Assembly (NCBI RefSeq): GCF_002216005.1
Contig: NZ_NIQC01000001.1
Location: forward strand, 62,001 to 126,000
Source of the DNA: Natranaerobius trueperi
Lineage (GTDB): Bacteria > Bacillota > Natranaerobiia > Natranaerobiales > Natranaerobiaceae
DNA: 64,000 bases
Reading direction: 5' to 3'
Under the pieces are notes generated by a model. It made no database searches and was not told the origin of the DNA. It worked only from the letters and a program-made list of their open reading frames with translations. Shown one piece after another: positions 1 to 7,574 of the stretch. The translations under genes and the position numbers were made by a program. Numbering within the stretch: the stretch's first letter is position 1; each line of letters starts with the position of its first letter.

Positions 1-1093
1 CATTTTGTTCCCAATGAACATAATTAATTGCCTGTAATTCGTATTCATCATCATAACTTACATCCGCAGTATAGTCAGCCGCTACCCAACCCTTGGTATC
101 TTCATCAATTTTAATTTTGTACCATTCATTGTATTCAGGGTGGTTACTTTTCGTAGATCTTGTAAGTAGGGGGTATTGTTCATCTTTATGTACTTGAGTA
201 AGTGTATCATAATCTAAACTTGGTCCTTTTCTAACATTTAAGTTATCATAAGCAATGGTTATATTACCCATAGGACCTACAAACTCATTAGGTATTTCTT
301 CAGGATCGTCTTGTTCATCAGAAGAGTCATCTAGCTTATGTATTTCAACAAAGTCTTTACTTACCCATCCTTTGTCTTCATCTTGAGACTCTAGATTAAT
401 TTTAACCCAATCAGTATACTCTACTTCATCTTCATTAAAAAACTCTTTTACAAATTCATATCTTTCACCTGAATGGACTTGATGAACTTGATCATAGTCA
501 GTCGATGGACCAGAGCGAACATTTAGATTATCATGAGTTATTTCAACCAGCTTGTCTTTGTTAGGCTTGTCCTCATCTTCGTTAGAATTATCTTCGTTAT
601 CTGTTTCATTATCTGAATTATCTTCGTTATCTGTTTCATTATCTGAATTATCTTCGTTATCTAGTGTAGTGATATCTACTAAATACTTCTCACTTTTCCA
701 ATCAACATATGCACCAAGCCCTTCACTAACAAATCTTAATGGTACCATTACTCGCGCTTTGTCAGTTAGTATCGGAGCTGTGTCCATAGACTTCTCTTTT
801 CCATTTAAAGTGAAGTTATCTTTTCCTATTTCTAAAACAATTTCATCAGATCCATTGTCTAGTTCAACAATTTGATCATCACTGTTCCATTCAACATAGG
901 CCCCTAATTCCTCACTGACAAATCTTACTGGAATTTGAGTTCTTCCATTATCATCAATGTACGGTTCTTGATCTAAAAAGCTAACCACTTCTCCGTCTAC
1001 TTTAACCTCAATATCATCTTGTGCTAATAAAGTTGCAGAAAAGCTTACTAGTAGCACAATGATTAATAAGGTTACTCTTTTTAAGTTATACAC
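1..1093 (-). CDS. Copper amine oxidase N-domain / SH3-domain surface protein (C-terminus beyond window)
   Basis: The reading frame runs from a GTG at 1093 off the left edge, so the C-terminus is missing. An AGGGAGTGG ribosome site precedes the GTG. Residues about 5-22 form a hydrophobic signal peptide ending near LLAQ. Two copper-amine-oxidase-N type units follow, each with the usual IPVRFVSEELGAYVEW or VPLRFVSEGLGAYVDW core. Then comes an acidic Asn/Asp/Glu linker, then at least two bacterial SH3 repeats (LNVRSGPSTDYDQVHQV, LNVRKGPSLDYDTLTQV). This architecture is typical of exported, cell-wall associated proteins of anaerobic Firmicutes. No catalytic domain is visible in the part present; one may lie beyond the edge. 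The product is confident at domain level only. Confidence 0.8.
   Translation of the reverse strand, partial: MYNLKRVTLLIIVLLVSFSATLLAQDDIEVKVDGEVVSFLDQEPYIDDNGRTQIPVRFVSEELGAYVEWNSDDQIVELDNGSDEIVLEIGKDNFTLNGKEKSMDTAPILTDKARVMVPLRFVSEGLGAYVDWKSEKYLVDITTLDNEDNSDNETDNEDNSDNETDNEDNSNEDEDKPNKDKLVEITHDNLNVRSGPSTDYDQVHQVHSGERYEFVKEFFNEDEVEYTDWVKINLESQDEDKGWVSKDFVEIHKLDDSSDEQDDPEEIPNEFVGPMGNITIAYDNLNVRKGPSLDYDTLTQVHKDEQYPLLTRSTKSNHPEYNEWYKIKIDEDTKGWVAADYTADVSYDDEYELQAINYVHWEQN
585..662. repeat. 30-bp tandem repeat inside the surface-protein linker
   Basis: A 30-bp unit beginning GAATTATCTTCGTTATCTG is present 2.6 times in perfect tandem (585-614, 615-644, 645-662). It encodes the acidic DNEDNSDNET linker of the surface protein on the minus strand. 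The unit is a multiple of three, so copy-number change would alter linker length without breaking the frame. Confidence 0.9.
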
Positions 1094-1203
1094 CTGTTCC
1101 ACTCCCTACTCTTTCTTTTTCCCCCTTACAAAATTCGACTGACTTCATATTTTAAGACGGAGAACATGTCAAATAAGTTCCGATGATGTCAAAAAAACCT
1201 TAT

Positions 1204-1917
1204 TTATTTTACTCTTTCATGTCCTGTATAGATTATTTTATCACTTGCACGATGACCTCTTCCGATTAATGTTATATTTGTTTTTTGTGCAATTTCTAGT
1301 GCTAAATTTGTCGGTATACTACGTGTAGCTACTATAGGAAACCCTGCTCCTAGCGCCTTTAGAACCATATCTGAAGATAATCTTCCAGTTGTAATCACTA
1401 TACAACTAGAGGGGTCATATCTTTTTATAAGGCTAGCTCCAATCACTTTATCTACTGCATTATGTCTACCAACATCTTCTCGGACTAATAATAGTTCTTT
1501 AGAGTCAGCAATGGCTGCTGAATGTATTCCTCCTGTTTTAAGATATTTTATTGATCTATTATACATATCGACAAAAAAGTTTCTAAATAAGCTATCATAA
1601 ACTGATAAGTTAGAGTCTATACTATTATTTTCTATATCCTCTTGGATCTGCCCACCACTTCCACATCCACTTGTAATAACATTACTTACATCAAATTGAT
1701 CTTCAGGTATGTCTTTGTTTAGAGTAACTGTTATAGTATTAAGCTCATCACAAGCATTCATAATATTAATATCAAACATATCTGAAATAATTCCTTTAGT
1801 AAATAAATGACCTAAAGCTAGTTCTTTTAGATATTCAGGAGTACACATAAATGTAGCAAATTTTCGATCATTTACATATAATTCGATCGGCTTTTCTTCA
1901 CTGACAGGTAAACTAAT
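1204..1917 (-). CDS. fdhD: Formate dehydrogenase accessory sulfurtransferase FdhD, probable ATT start
   Basis: FdhD passes sulfur from the IscS cysteine desulfurase to the bis-MGD cofactor of formate dehydrogenase. The family core is visible: MCTPEYLKELALGHLFTKG, the catalytic-loop Cys in SGCGSGGQ, and REDVGRHNAVDKVIG. The first ATG (1848) would remove the conserved N-terminal strand (EEKPIELYVNDRKFATF) and has no ribosome site. The frame is open up to a TAA at 1918-1920. The codon directly after that stop is ATT (1917), seven bases after a GGGAGGG ribosome site (1925-1931). There is no ATG, GTG or TTG between 1917 and 1848. I therefore choose ATT, giving 237 residues, close to family length. 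The alternative is a gene that has lost its start. No formate dehydrogenase is in the window. Confidence 0.85.
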   Translation of the reverse strand: MSLPVSEEKPIELYVNDRKFATFMCTPEYLKELALGHLFTKGIISDMFDINIMNACDELNTITVTLNKDIPEDQFDVSNVITSGCGSGGQIQEDIENNSIDSNLSVYDSLFRNFFVDMYNRSIKYLKTGGIHSAAIADSKELLLVREDVGRHNAVDKVIGASLIKRYDPSSCIVITTGRLSSDMVLKALGAGFPIVATRSIPTNLALEIAQKTNITLIGRGHRASDKIIYTGHERVK

Positions 1918-1943
1918 TTAAAAACCCTCCCATCATATTAACT

Positions 1944-2425
1944 AGTTCTGTTAAGTTGTATGATATTTGAATCAGTCTCCGTCTCGGAGTTAAGATGTTT
2001 TTAGGCGAAAGCAAAACCCTCCGAGAGAAAGGAGACTGATCCATGGCTAAAGTTGTATGCCCCAGATGATAGATATTGGGCTTACAATGCTCCTATTAAA
2101 GTTTTGTTCCCAAATTCTAGTCACATCAGAGTTTAGTCTTTTCAAGATGATATTTCTAACAACTTAATTGAATCTTTTTTCCAGATACTTAAAAGTTGGG
2201 TTAAACAACGCAGAGGATTTGCTTCTTACCAGTCTGCTAACAAGCTTATTGCTTGTGTTTGCTTTTAACTTTGTTAGGACAAGCAATGTGTTGACTCAAG
2301 TTGCTGGCATCTCTTATTCCAATAAATCTAGAACCTTTTGGCTGCTACATAGTGCAGCATGACGATGAAATTCTTTCAAATCTTGCGAGTAAAAGAGCTC
2401 TTTTTTCATAACAACTTAACAGACT
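1944..2425 (+). mobile_element. Decayed insertion sequence, DDE transposase relic with terminal inverted repeats
   Basis: The element is bounded by inverted ends: AGTTCTGTTAAGTTGT at 1944-1959 and ACAACTTAACAGACT at 2411-2425. Inside, an ATG at 2043 starts MAKVVCPR and then hits a stop. Further fragments in shifted frames read RYWAYNAPIKVLFPNSSHIR, then NNLIESFFQILKSWVKQRRG, which resemble the C-terminal part of IS6-like DDE transposases (FPNAKHI, NLIERFHGTLK). The middle of the transposase is deleted, leaving about 480 bp. It lies between fdhD and a methyltransferase gene and interrupts neither. The family assignment rests on motif resemblance only. Confidence 0.75.
1971..2040 (+). promoter_or_regulatory. 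Long hairpin that buries the transposase ribosome site
   Basis: ATCAGTCTCC (1971-1980) pairs with GGAGACTGAT (2031-2040), and TCTCGGAG (1982-1989) pairs with CTCCGAGA (2019-2026). The AAAGGAG ribosome site of the relic transposase (2028-2034, ATG at 2043) lies partly inside the stem. In known IS10/IS50-type elements such structures block translation of read-through transcripts; applying that here is inference. Confidence 0.6.
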
Positions 2426-2428
2426 CTA

Positions 2429-3208
2429 TTAACTTTCCTTAGTAGCTACAACTATCATCCGTTGTGAGTTAATATCATATGGTCCCCTTTTAAAGTTACC
2501 ATACACTCTTTGAGGGCTAAAACCTGTTTTAGTCATAATTGTAAACATCTCTTTTAAAGTATAAGCTCTCATCCACTGGGAGTACATAACCTCATCACCA
2601 TGTGGTGGCTTTACATGTTTATAGTTAATTGTACAGCTAGATTCAAAATCAAATTTTGTATATCTAAAGCAAGTAAATCCATTTTTAGTTTTAACCCAGT
2701 CTTTTTGTTTAAAGTTTCTTAAAAGATGTTCTCTATTTTTGACATCTACTATTAAGAAGCCTTGTGACTCTAAATGATTATATATTCCTTTAAGCGTATT
2801 TTCTACATCTTCATCACTCATATAATATCCTAAAGAGGCTAAAGTATAGGCAGCTCTAAATTTTGTCCCTAAGTCACGTTCATGTAATTTAGTTACATCA
2901 TCATTAATAAAAGAAACCTGATCAGTAACAGGGCTATCTTTAAGACGTTTTTCTGCTTTATTAATTAGATGCTCACTTAATTCAACACCTGTTACATTAT
3001 AACCTCTTTTAGCCATAGCTAGTGCATGGCGTCCACATCCAGAACAGAGATCTAATAGCTTGTCCCCCATAAAAAGACTTGTAACAGATTCAATAAAGTT
3101 AGCTTCTCTTTCTGTCTGATTTGCTGGATACTTATTTTTAATCATATCTAAATAGTACTTTGTAAAAAGTTCATCACTCCAGATATTTTCCGGTTGATTA
3201 TTAGACAT
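2429..3208 (-). CDS. Class I SAM-dependent methyltransferase
   Basis: This 259-residue protein has a Rossmann-fold methyltransferase core. Motif I is LLDLCSGCGRHALAMAKRGY at about residues 53-72, followed by the acidic motif-II segment VTGVELSEHL. A motif near FINDDVTKLHE would contact the adenine. The N-terminal 50 residues are helical and the C-terminal part is family-variable. The substrate cannot be read from sequence; relatives include small-molecule methyltransferases. A ribosome site AAAGGAGGGG lies before the ATG. It is separated from the upstream gerMN-type gene by a short spacer on the same strand and could be co-transcribed with it. Confidence 0.85.
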   Translation of the reverse strand: MSNNQPENIWSDELFTKYYLDMIKNKYPANQTEREANFIESVTSLFMGDKLLDLCSGCGRHALAMAKRGYNVTGVELSEHLINKAEKRLKDSPVTDQVSFINDDVTKLHERDLGTKFRAAYTLASLGYYMSDEDVENTLKGIYNHLESQGFLIVDVKNREHLLRNFKQKDWVKTKNGFTCFRYTKFDFESSCTINYKHVKPPHGDEVMYSQWMRAYTLKEMFTIMTKTGFSPQRVYGNFKRGPYDINSQRMIVVATKES

Positions 3209-3272
3209 TCAACCCCTCCTTTATTTGCATTATCATTTTAAATTTTGAAACACAGACTGTGCAAATAATTAT

Positions 3273-3746
3273 TTAAATATCATCCTTACTAATTGGTTCT
3301 CCAGTATATATATGTCCAGCAATACTATCAACAATATCTCCTTCAATCAAAAATTGAACTTTATCTACCTCTTCAAATTGAACCAATGTATAGACTACTG
3401 ATTGAATTAGTAAAAGTTCTGGTTCTGAACCAAAAGCTGCTTGTGAAATTTCAGAAGAAAAATCAACATGAGCTATATTTTCTTCTATCCAAAAATCTTT
3501 AAGTTTAGTTTCTTCTGTTATTAAAACTCCATATTCATCAGATTCAGGTCCTTGAAATAATAGATCTAAAGCTTTATTAGGACTAGCATCTTCTATTTCC
3601 CTAGTTTCTTCTGCTAGTTCAAAAGTTGTTTCAGATTCTTCTAGAAAGTATAAAGAAACAGTAGTTTCTTCTTTTTCTTCTTCACCACATGCTGATAAAA
3701 ATACCATTAAAGATAACATTACTACTAATAACAATAATCGTTTCAT
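3273..3746 (-). CDS. GerMN-domain lipoprotein
   Basis: The protein has a classical lipoprotein signal: MKRLLLLVVMLSLMVFLSAC with a lipobox LSAC at residues 17-20. A short acidic linker follows, then one GerMN domain (about residues 30-145) with the family's NKALDLLFQGPESDEYG, AHVDFSSE and LLLIQSVVYTLVQF segments. GerMN domains occur in the spore-germination/sporulation protein GerM and in other extracytoplasmic lipoproteins of Firmicutes, where they bind cell-envelope components. With one domain instead of two it is shorter (157 residues) than GerM. It is predicted to be anchored on the outer face of the cytoplasmic membrane. Confidence 0.85.
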   Translation of the reverse strand: MKRLLLLVVMLSLMVFLSACGEEEKEETTVSLYFLEESETTFELAEETREIEDASPNKALDLLFQGPESDEYGVLITEETKLKDFWIEENIAHVDFSSEISQAAFGSEPELLLIQSVVYTLVQFEEVDKVQFLIEGDIVDSIAGHIYTGEPISKDDI

Positions 3747-3824
3747 AACAATCCCCTCCTATTAAGTCGATAAAACTCGAATTATGGTATCTTTATAATA
3801 CCATAATTTAAATATTTTTTCTTT

Positions 3825-3895
3825 TATTTCTAACAATTTTTCAAGTATTTCTAACAATTTTTCAAGGCTTCTATTTTCAAGGCTTCTATTTGTAT
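3825..3895. repeat. Short tandem duplications in the 3.75-4.39 kb intergenic stretch
   Basis: A 21-bp unit starting TATTTCTAACAATTTTTCAAG is perfectly duplicated (3825-3845, 3846-3866). A second pair with the unit GGCTTCTATTTTCAA follows at once. The pattern suggests replication slippage in non-coding DNA. The rest of 3896-4185 shows no gene I can support. Confidence 0.8.
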
Positions 3896-4189
3896 ATATA
3901 TTCATGGTAAAATATACTATGAAAGAATCAGTATTTCATCTTATACTTTTTACAAGGAGAATCGATTAACTTAAAACGCTACACCTCTCTTTCCTATAAA
4001 AAATTTCACAAAAGCCATAAAGATAATATCATTCTTTGTGTTAGTTTTTAGTTAAAACCTTTTTAATAATTTTTTTCAAAGCAAAAGGTTACCCTAAACA
4101 CAAAATACACAAAGCTTTGAATTCATAGACAAGTCACTAAATAAAAATGGTAATTGATATACATGTGATCGTAAAGCAACTTTCCACTA

Positions 4190-4285
4190 AAGATCTTAAC
4201 ACGGGCTATGGCTTTTAAAACTACAGGTCGTTATTTTAGACGAATCAACAGCTAATTTAGATCCAGGTGATAGAAAAATATTTTA
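4190..4285 (+). pseudogene. Fragment of an ABC-transporter ATPase gene
   Basis: One frame reads LTRAMAFK, like the helix after the ABC signature. After a frame change the next reads QVVILDESTANLDPGDRKIF and stops. That is the Walker B and D-loop of an ABC ATPase, with DES in place of the usual DEP. The Walker A part is absent. This is a clear but very small relic and cannot make a working protein. Confidence 0.7.
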
Positions 4286-4394
4286 AAAAAATTCATGGTT
4301 AAATGGTATTTTAAGTTTATATGAGAACTTTTTTACAGATATGTCGTCTAAAGAAATGTACTTAACAAACTTTTTCGGAGGTGTTTATATTAAA

Positions 4395-6299
4395 ATGAAT
4401 ATATTAAAAGAATATTTACTAAAGGATAAGATTTATAAAAAGTTACTATCAGGGACTTTAGCTTTTTCTCTAATTACAAGTCCAGTTATTGCAAGTGAAG
4501 ATAGTAGTGGATCCAAACTTCCCATTTTTATAGATGATACTGAAATAACAGAGGGAGTACTACCACAATTAAAAGACGGAAGATTATTTGGACCTGTTAG
4601 AAATATTTCAGAAGAGTTAGGAGCTTACGTAGAATATAATGAAGAAACTAAGGAAGTTACTTTATATAAAGAAGATATTAAGATTACTATGACTATAAAT
4701 AGTAACATAGCTCTCATATCTTCTGATGAGTTAGATATACCCATAGAAAAAGAATTTGATTCTCCAATGTATGTTGAAAATGGAAGAACCTTTATACCAT
4801 TAAGGTTTCTAGCTGAGAACTTTGGTTATAATGTAGTCTGGGATGAATCAGATGGTACCGTAACCTTAACTGAACCAAAAGAGTCTGAAGACAAAGATGA
4901 TGAAAAATATAATAAAATAGACTTTGATGTGGATAAAAAGGATGATAGAATAGAAATGGTTTTTGATGATTTAGATGAAAGTGCTGCATATGAATTAAAT
5001 TTCAATGAAAAAGAAAGCGATTTCGAAATTATTATTGATTCAGCAAAGCTCAAAGAACAAACCTTAACCTTTAATGATCCACTTTTAAAAGAAATAAAAA
5101 CTAGCCAGGTAGAACGTAATGAAAAAGACGAAAATAAAGATGTGAAAAACTATGCAAGTACCATAAAAGTTTCTCTTAACTATCCAGTACCTGAAATTAA
5201 AACCAAAGAAAGTGATAAAAAACTTGCTTTTACAATACCAAAAGAGTTCGAAGCTACAATAGAAGAAAAAGAAATTACTGAAGGATTAAAGTTTAGTTCC
5301 ATAAGAAAAAGTGTACAAGATGGGCCTATTAAAATTTATGAACTAAAATTAGACTCAAACTCAGCCTTAGAAACTGATTTAGTTCTAGCACAAAATAGAT
5401 TTGCTGGATTAGAACGATTAGACAATATCGCAAAGAGAAATAAGGCTATAGCTGCTATAAATGGTGGTTTTTTCTGGCATGCTGGTCATCCAATCGGTTT
5501 ATATGCCCATAATCAAAGGCTGTATAGAGAACCATCAGATAATAGATCGGCTTTCTTTTATAGCACTGATGGGGAACCTAGTATTGAAAGGACTACCTTT
5601 AACGGTGGAGAACTTTTTATAAAAGACAAAGATATTAGTATAGAAATAGACGGAATAAATAGAAATAGAGAACGAAAAGATGTCATAATCTACACTAGTG
5701 AACATGGGAATACTACAGGTACAAGCACTTCACACATTAGAAATCATAAAGAATTTGTAATAGATAGTAATGGTACTATTACCCACATTAAAAATGGTAA
5801 TAGTAATATTCCAAGTGAAGGTTTTGTACTATCTATTCATGAAGAATATATTAACGGTAATCAAGATAAGATCAACTTATTATCTACTGGTGTTAACACT
5901 GATCTAACTTGGGACTTAGGAGATAAAAACCTAGATGAAATCAAATTCGGTTTAGGTGGCAGTCCTAGAATTATTGAAAATAACAAAGTAGAGATTAGTT
6001 CAGTTTTAGAAGGTGTTTCTGATAATATCAGTAAAGGACGTTCACCAAGAACAGCAATAGGAATAACTTCTGATAACGATATTATCTTCACTGTAGTAGA
6101 TGGTAGACAGCCTGGTACTAGTATAGGAATGACTCTAGAAGAGTTAGGAGAGTTTATGAAAGATCGCGGTGCACATGATGCTTTAAATCTAGATGGTGGA
6201 GGGTCATCTATGATGTGGTTTGATGATAAATATCAAAACAGTTATTCACCTAATACTCCTAGAAGCATTTCAAATGCACTAATTATAACTGACAAGTAA
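4395..6299 (+). CDS. Exported copper amine oxidase N-domain + phosphodiester glycosidase protein
   Basis: Start chosen at ATG 4395 (634 residues). A GGAGG lies at 4377-4381, and an in-frame ATT at 4389 would be even better spaced. The first 40 residues form a signal peptide ending near PVIAS. Residues about 45-150 are a copper-amine-oxidase-N unit (TFIPLRFLAENFGYNVVW). A variable AMIN-like middle follows. The C-terminal half is a NAGPA/phosphodiester glycosidase domain with AAINGGFFWHAGHPIG, SPRTAIGITSDNDIIF, VDGRQPGTSIGMTLEEL and the hallmark ALNLDGGGSSMMW. Enzymes of this type cleave sugar-phosphodiester bonds in envelope polymers. The PAP2 gene follows about 20 bp downstream on the same strand, so the pair probably forms an operon acting on cell-envelope phosphate esters. 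Confidence 0.88.
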   Translation: MNILKEYLLKDKIYKKLLSGTLAFSLITSPVIASEDSSGSKLPIFIDDTEITEGVLPQLKDGRLFGPVRNISEELGAYVEYNEETKEVTLYKEDIKITMTINSNIALISSDELDIPIEKEFDSPMYVENGRTFIPLRFLAENFGYNVVWDESDGTVTLTEPKESEDKDDEKYNKIDFDVDKKDDRIEMVFDDLDESAAYELNFNEKESDFEIIIDSAKLKEQTLTFNDPLLKEIKTSQVERNEKDENKDVKNYASTIKVSLNYPVPEIKTKESDKKLAFTIPKEFEATIEEKEITEGLKFSSIRKSVQDGPIKIYELKLDSNSALETDLVLAQNRFAGLERLDNIAKRNKAIAAINGGFFWHAGHPIGLYAHNQRLYREPSDNRSAFFYSTDGEPSIERTTFNGGELFIKDKDISIEIDGINRNRERKDVIIYTSEHGNTTGTSTSHIRNHKEFVIDSNGTITHIKNGNSNIPSEGFVLSIHEEYINGNQDKINLLSTGVNTDLTWDLGDKNLDEIKFGLGGSPRIIENNKVEISSVLEGVSDNISKGRSPRTAIGITSDNDIIFTVVDGRQPGTSIGMTLEELGEFMKDRGAHDALNLDGGGSSMMWFDDKYQNSYSPNTPRSISNALIITDK

Positions 6300-6319
6300 C
6301 ATAAGTTGGAGTGATCACT

Positions 6320-6910
6320 TTGATAACAGACTTAGATAAGATAGGATTTCAATTAATTCATTCACTACATGGGAATATATCAATCTTGGATTCACTTTTT
6401 GTTTTCATAGCTGGCTATTCTAAAATTTTCATGGCATTAATTTTACTTATAGGAATACTAGGAATTATAAAAAGAGAGCTTAGTGTAACAAAAGAAAAAA
6501 ACAAAGCACTTAAGACACTTTTTTTTAACATGGCACTTATCGGTTTTTTGATTCTAGTTCCAATTCTACTATCAAATCTTTTACGAGAACTTATAATGAG
6601 GCCTAGACCTTTTGTAGTCTTTGATATAATTCCTATGATTGAACAAGAGATACGCCCTTCACTACCTAGTAACCACACTACAGCTAGTTTTGCAATTGCA
6701 GGTCTATTCTTAACTCATATGAGAAGTTATTTCCCATATGTGGGTATTATTGCAGCACTTGTTGGTTTTTCAAGGATCTATACAGGTATACACTTTCCAT
6801 TAGATATTATTTCAGGTGCTTTATTAGGTTTACTTCCTGCAATCACATATCTTCTAGTATCTAGAAAAACAAGTAATAAAACATATCAAATATCTAAACG
6901 ATTTAGATAA
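6320..6910 (+). CDS. PAP2-family membrane phosphatase
   Basis: This membrane phosphatase carries the three acid-phosphatase motifs: RELIMRPRPF (KxxxxxxRP type), PSNHTTASFA (PSGH type, with N for G) and SRIYTGIHFPLDI (SRxxxxxHxxxD). Several hydrophobic segments surround them, so the active site faces outward. PAP2 proteins dephosphorylate isoprenoid or lipid pyrophosphates such as undecaprenyl diphosphate. I place the start at TTG 6320, eight bases after the TTGGAG site; the GTG at 6311 sits on the ribosome site itself. It follows the phosphodiester glycosidase gene closely and ends just before a convergent hairpin. The exact lipid substrate is unknown. Confidence 0.85.
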   Translation: MITDLDKIGFQLIHSLHGNISILDSLFVFIAGYSKIFMALILLIGILGIIKRELSVTKEKNKALKTLFFNMALIGFLILVPILLSNLLRELIMRPRPFVVFDIIPMIEQEIRPSLPSNHTTASFAIAGLFLTHMRSYFPYVGIIAALVGFSRIYTGIHFPLDIISGALLGLLPAITYLLVSRKTSNKTYQISKRFR

Positions 6911-6913
6911 ATT

Positions 6914-6949
6914 TAAGGGTTAAACTCATTATTTGAGTTTAACCCTTTT
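6914..6949. terminator. Intrinsic terminator between convergent genes
   Basis: AAGGGTTAAACTCA pairs with TGAGTTTAACCCTT around a short loop, followed by TTTTC. It serves the PAP2 gene on the plus strand. It overlaps the last codons of the convergent minus-strand gene. Confidence 0.85.
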
Positions 6950-7457
6950 CTTGTTCTGAGGTTTTTTCTGTTGGTTTTAAATAATTATTAAAAGGTTTTG
7001 TATCAAATAATGATGAATGACCTAATTTAGAAATACAACCTACCACAGTTAGACCAAAGATCCCTTGACTTAACATATATGATAGATTACTAGATGCAGT
7101 TTTAGGTTCTACCTTATTACTGGGTAAGTTATTTAGAATAACAGTTATTAAGGTACCAAGGGCTATACCTGAAAAAATACCTTTAGTAATTATATGATCT
7201 CGCCCAGTTTTTGATAATAGATAAACTAGCCCTATTCCACCTAATGATGACATCCCCATATCAAAAAGTTCACCAAGGATACGACCTTGAAGTTTTGATG
7301 CTTCACTTCGTTTATTTACTAATAAACCAGCAGCAGTTTCTCTAAAAGATACTTGTGAACTTTTTCTTTTAAGTGTCAGCTCATCCACTATAGTCTTTGG
7401 TATATTTCCAATTAATCCTGCAACTATTCCTAATAACATTCTATCTTTTATTTTCAT
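6939..7457 (-). CDS. Small membrane protein of unknown function
   Basis: I do not recognise this 172-residue protein. It begins MKIKDRMLLGIVAGLIGN with a hydrophobic helix, and further hydrophobic stretches occur at about residues 68-85, 92-110 and 130-145, so it is probably an integral membrane protein with about four helices. A conserved-looking cytoplasmic loop (PKTIVDELTLKRKSSQVSFR) joins helices 1 and 2. Similar small proteins occur as hypotheticals in spore-forming Firmicutes, but I cannot name a function. It has its own GGGGGGTA ribosome site upstream of the ATG and is convergent with the PAP2 gene. Confidence 0.7.
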   Translation of the reverse strand: MKIKDRMLLGIVAGLIGNIPKTIVDELTLKRKSSQVSFRETAAGLLVNKRSEASKLQGRILGELFDMGMSSLGGIGLVYLLSKTGRDHIITKGIFSGIALGTLITVILNNLPSNKVEPKTASSNLSYMLSQGIFGLTVVGCISKLGHSSLFDTKPFNNYLKPTEKTSEQEKG

Positions 7458-7536
7458 AAAATACCCCCCAAAAAACCTATTATAAAAACCTTCTTTATTA
7501 TGGTTACTTTTGTCTTAGTTTTTATACTAGACCAAA

Positions 7537-7574
7537 ACAAGCTTCTTTAGAAGAAAGTCCTAAAAAAGCTTGTT
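7537..7574 (-). terminator. Terminator-like stem after MATE gene 1
   Basis: AACAAGCTT (7537-7545) pairs with AAGCTTGTT (7566-7574). The stop codon of the MATE gene lies in the stem. The following T-run is short, so it may be weak. Confidence 0.5.

Noticed and set aside
585-662. CRISPR-like 30-bp repeats
   Set aside because: They are adjacent without spacers and keep the reading frame of a protein linker.
4341-4394. N-terminal extension of the phosphodiester glycosidase protein from ATG 4341
   Set aside because: No ribosome site before 4341, and the signal peptide begins properly only at 4395.
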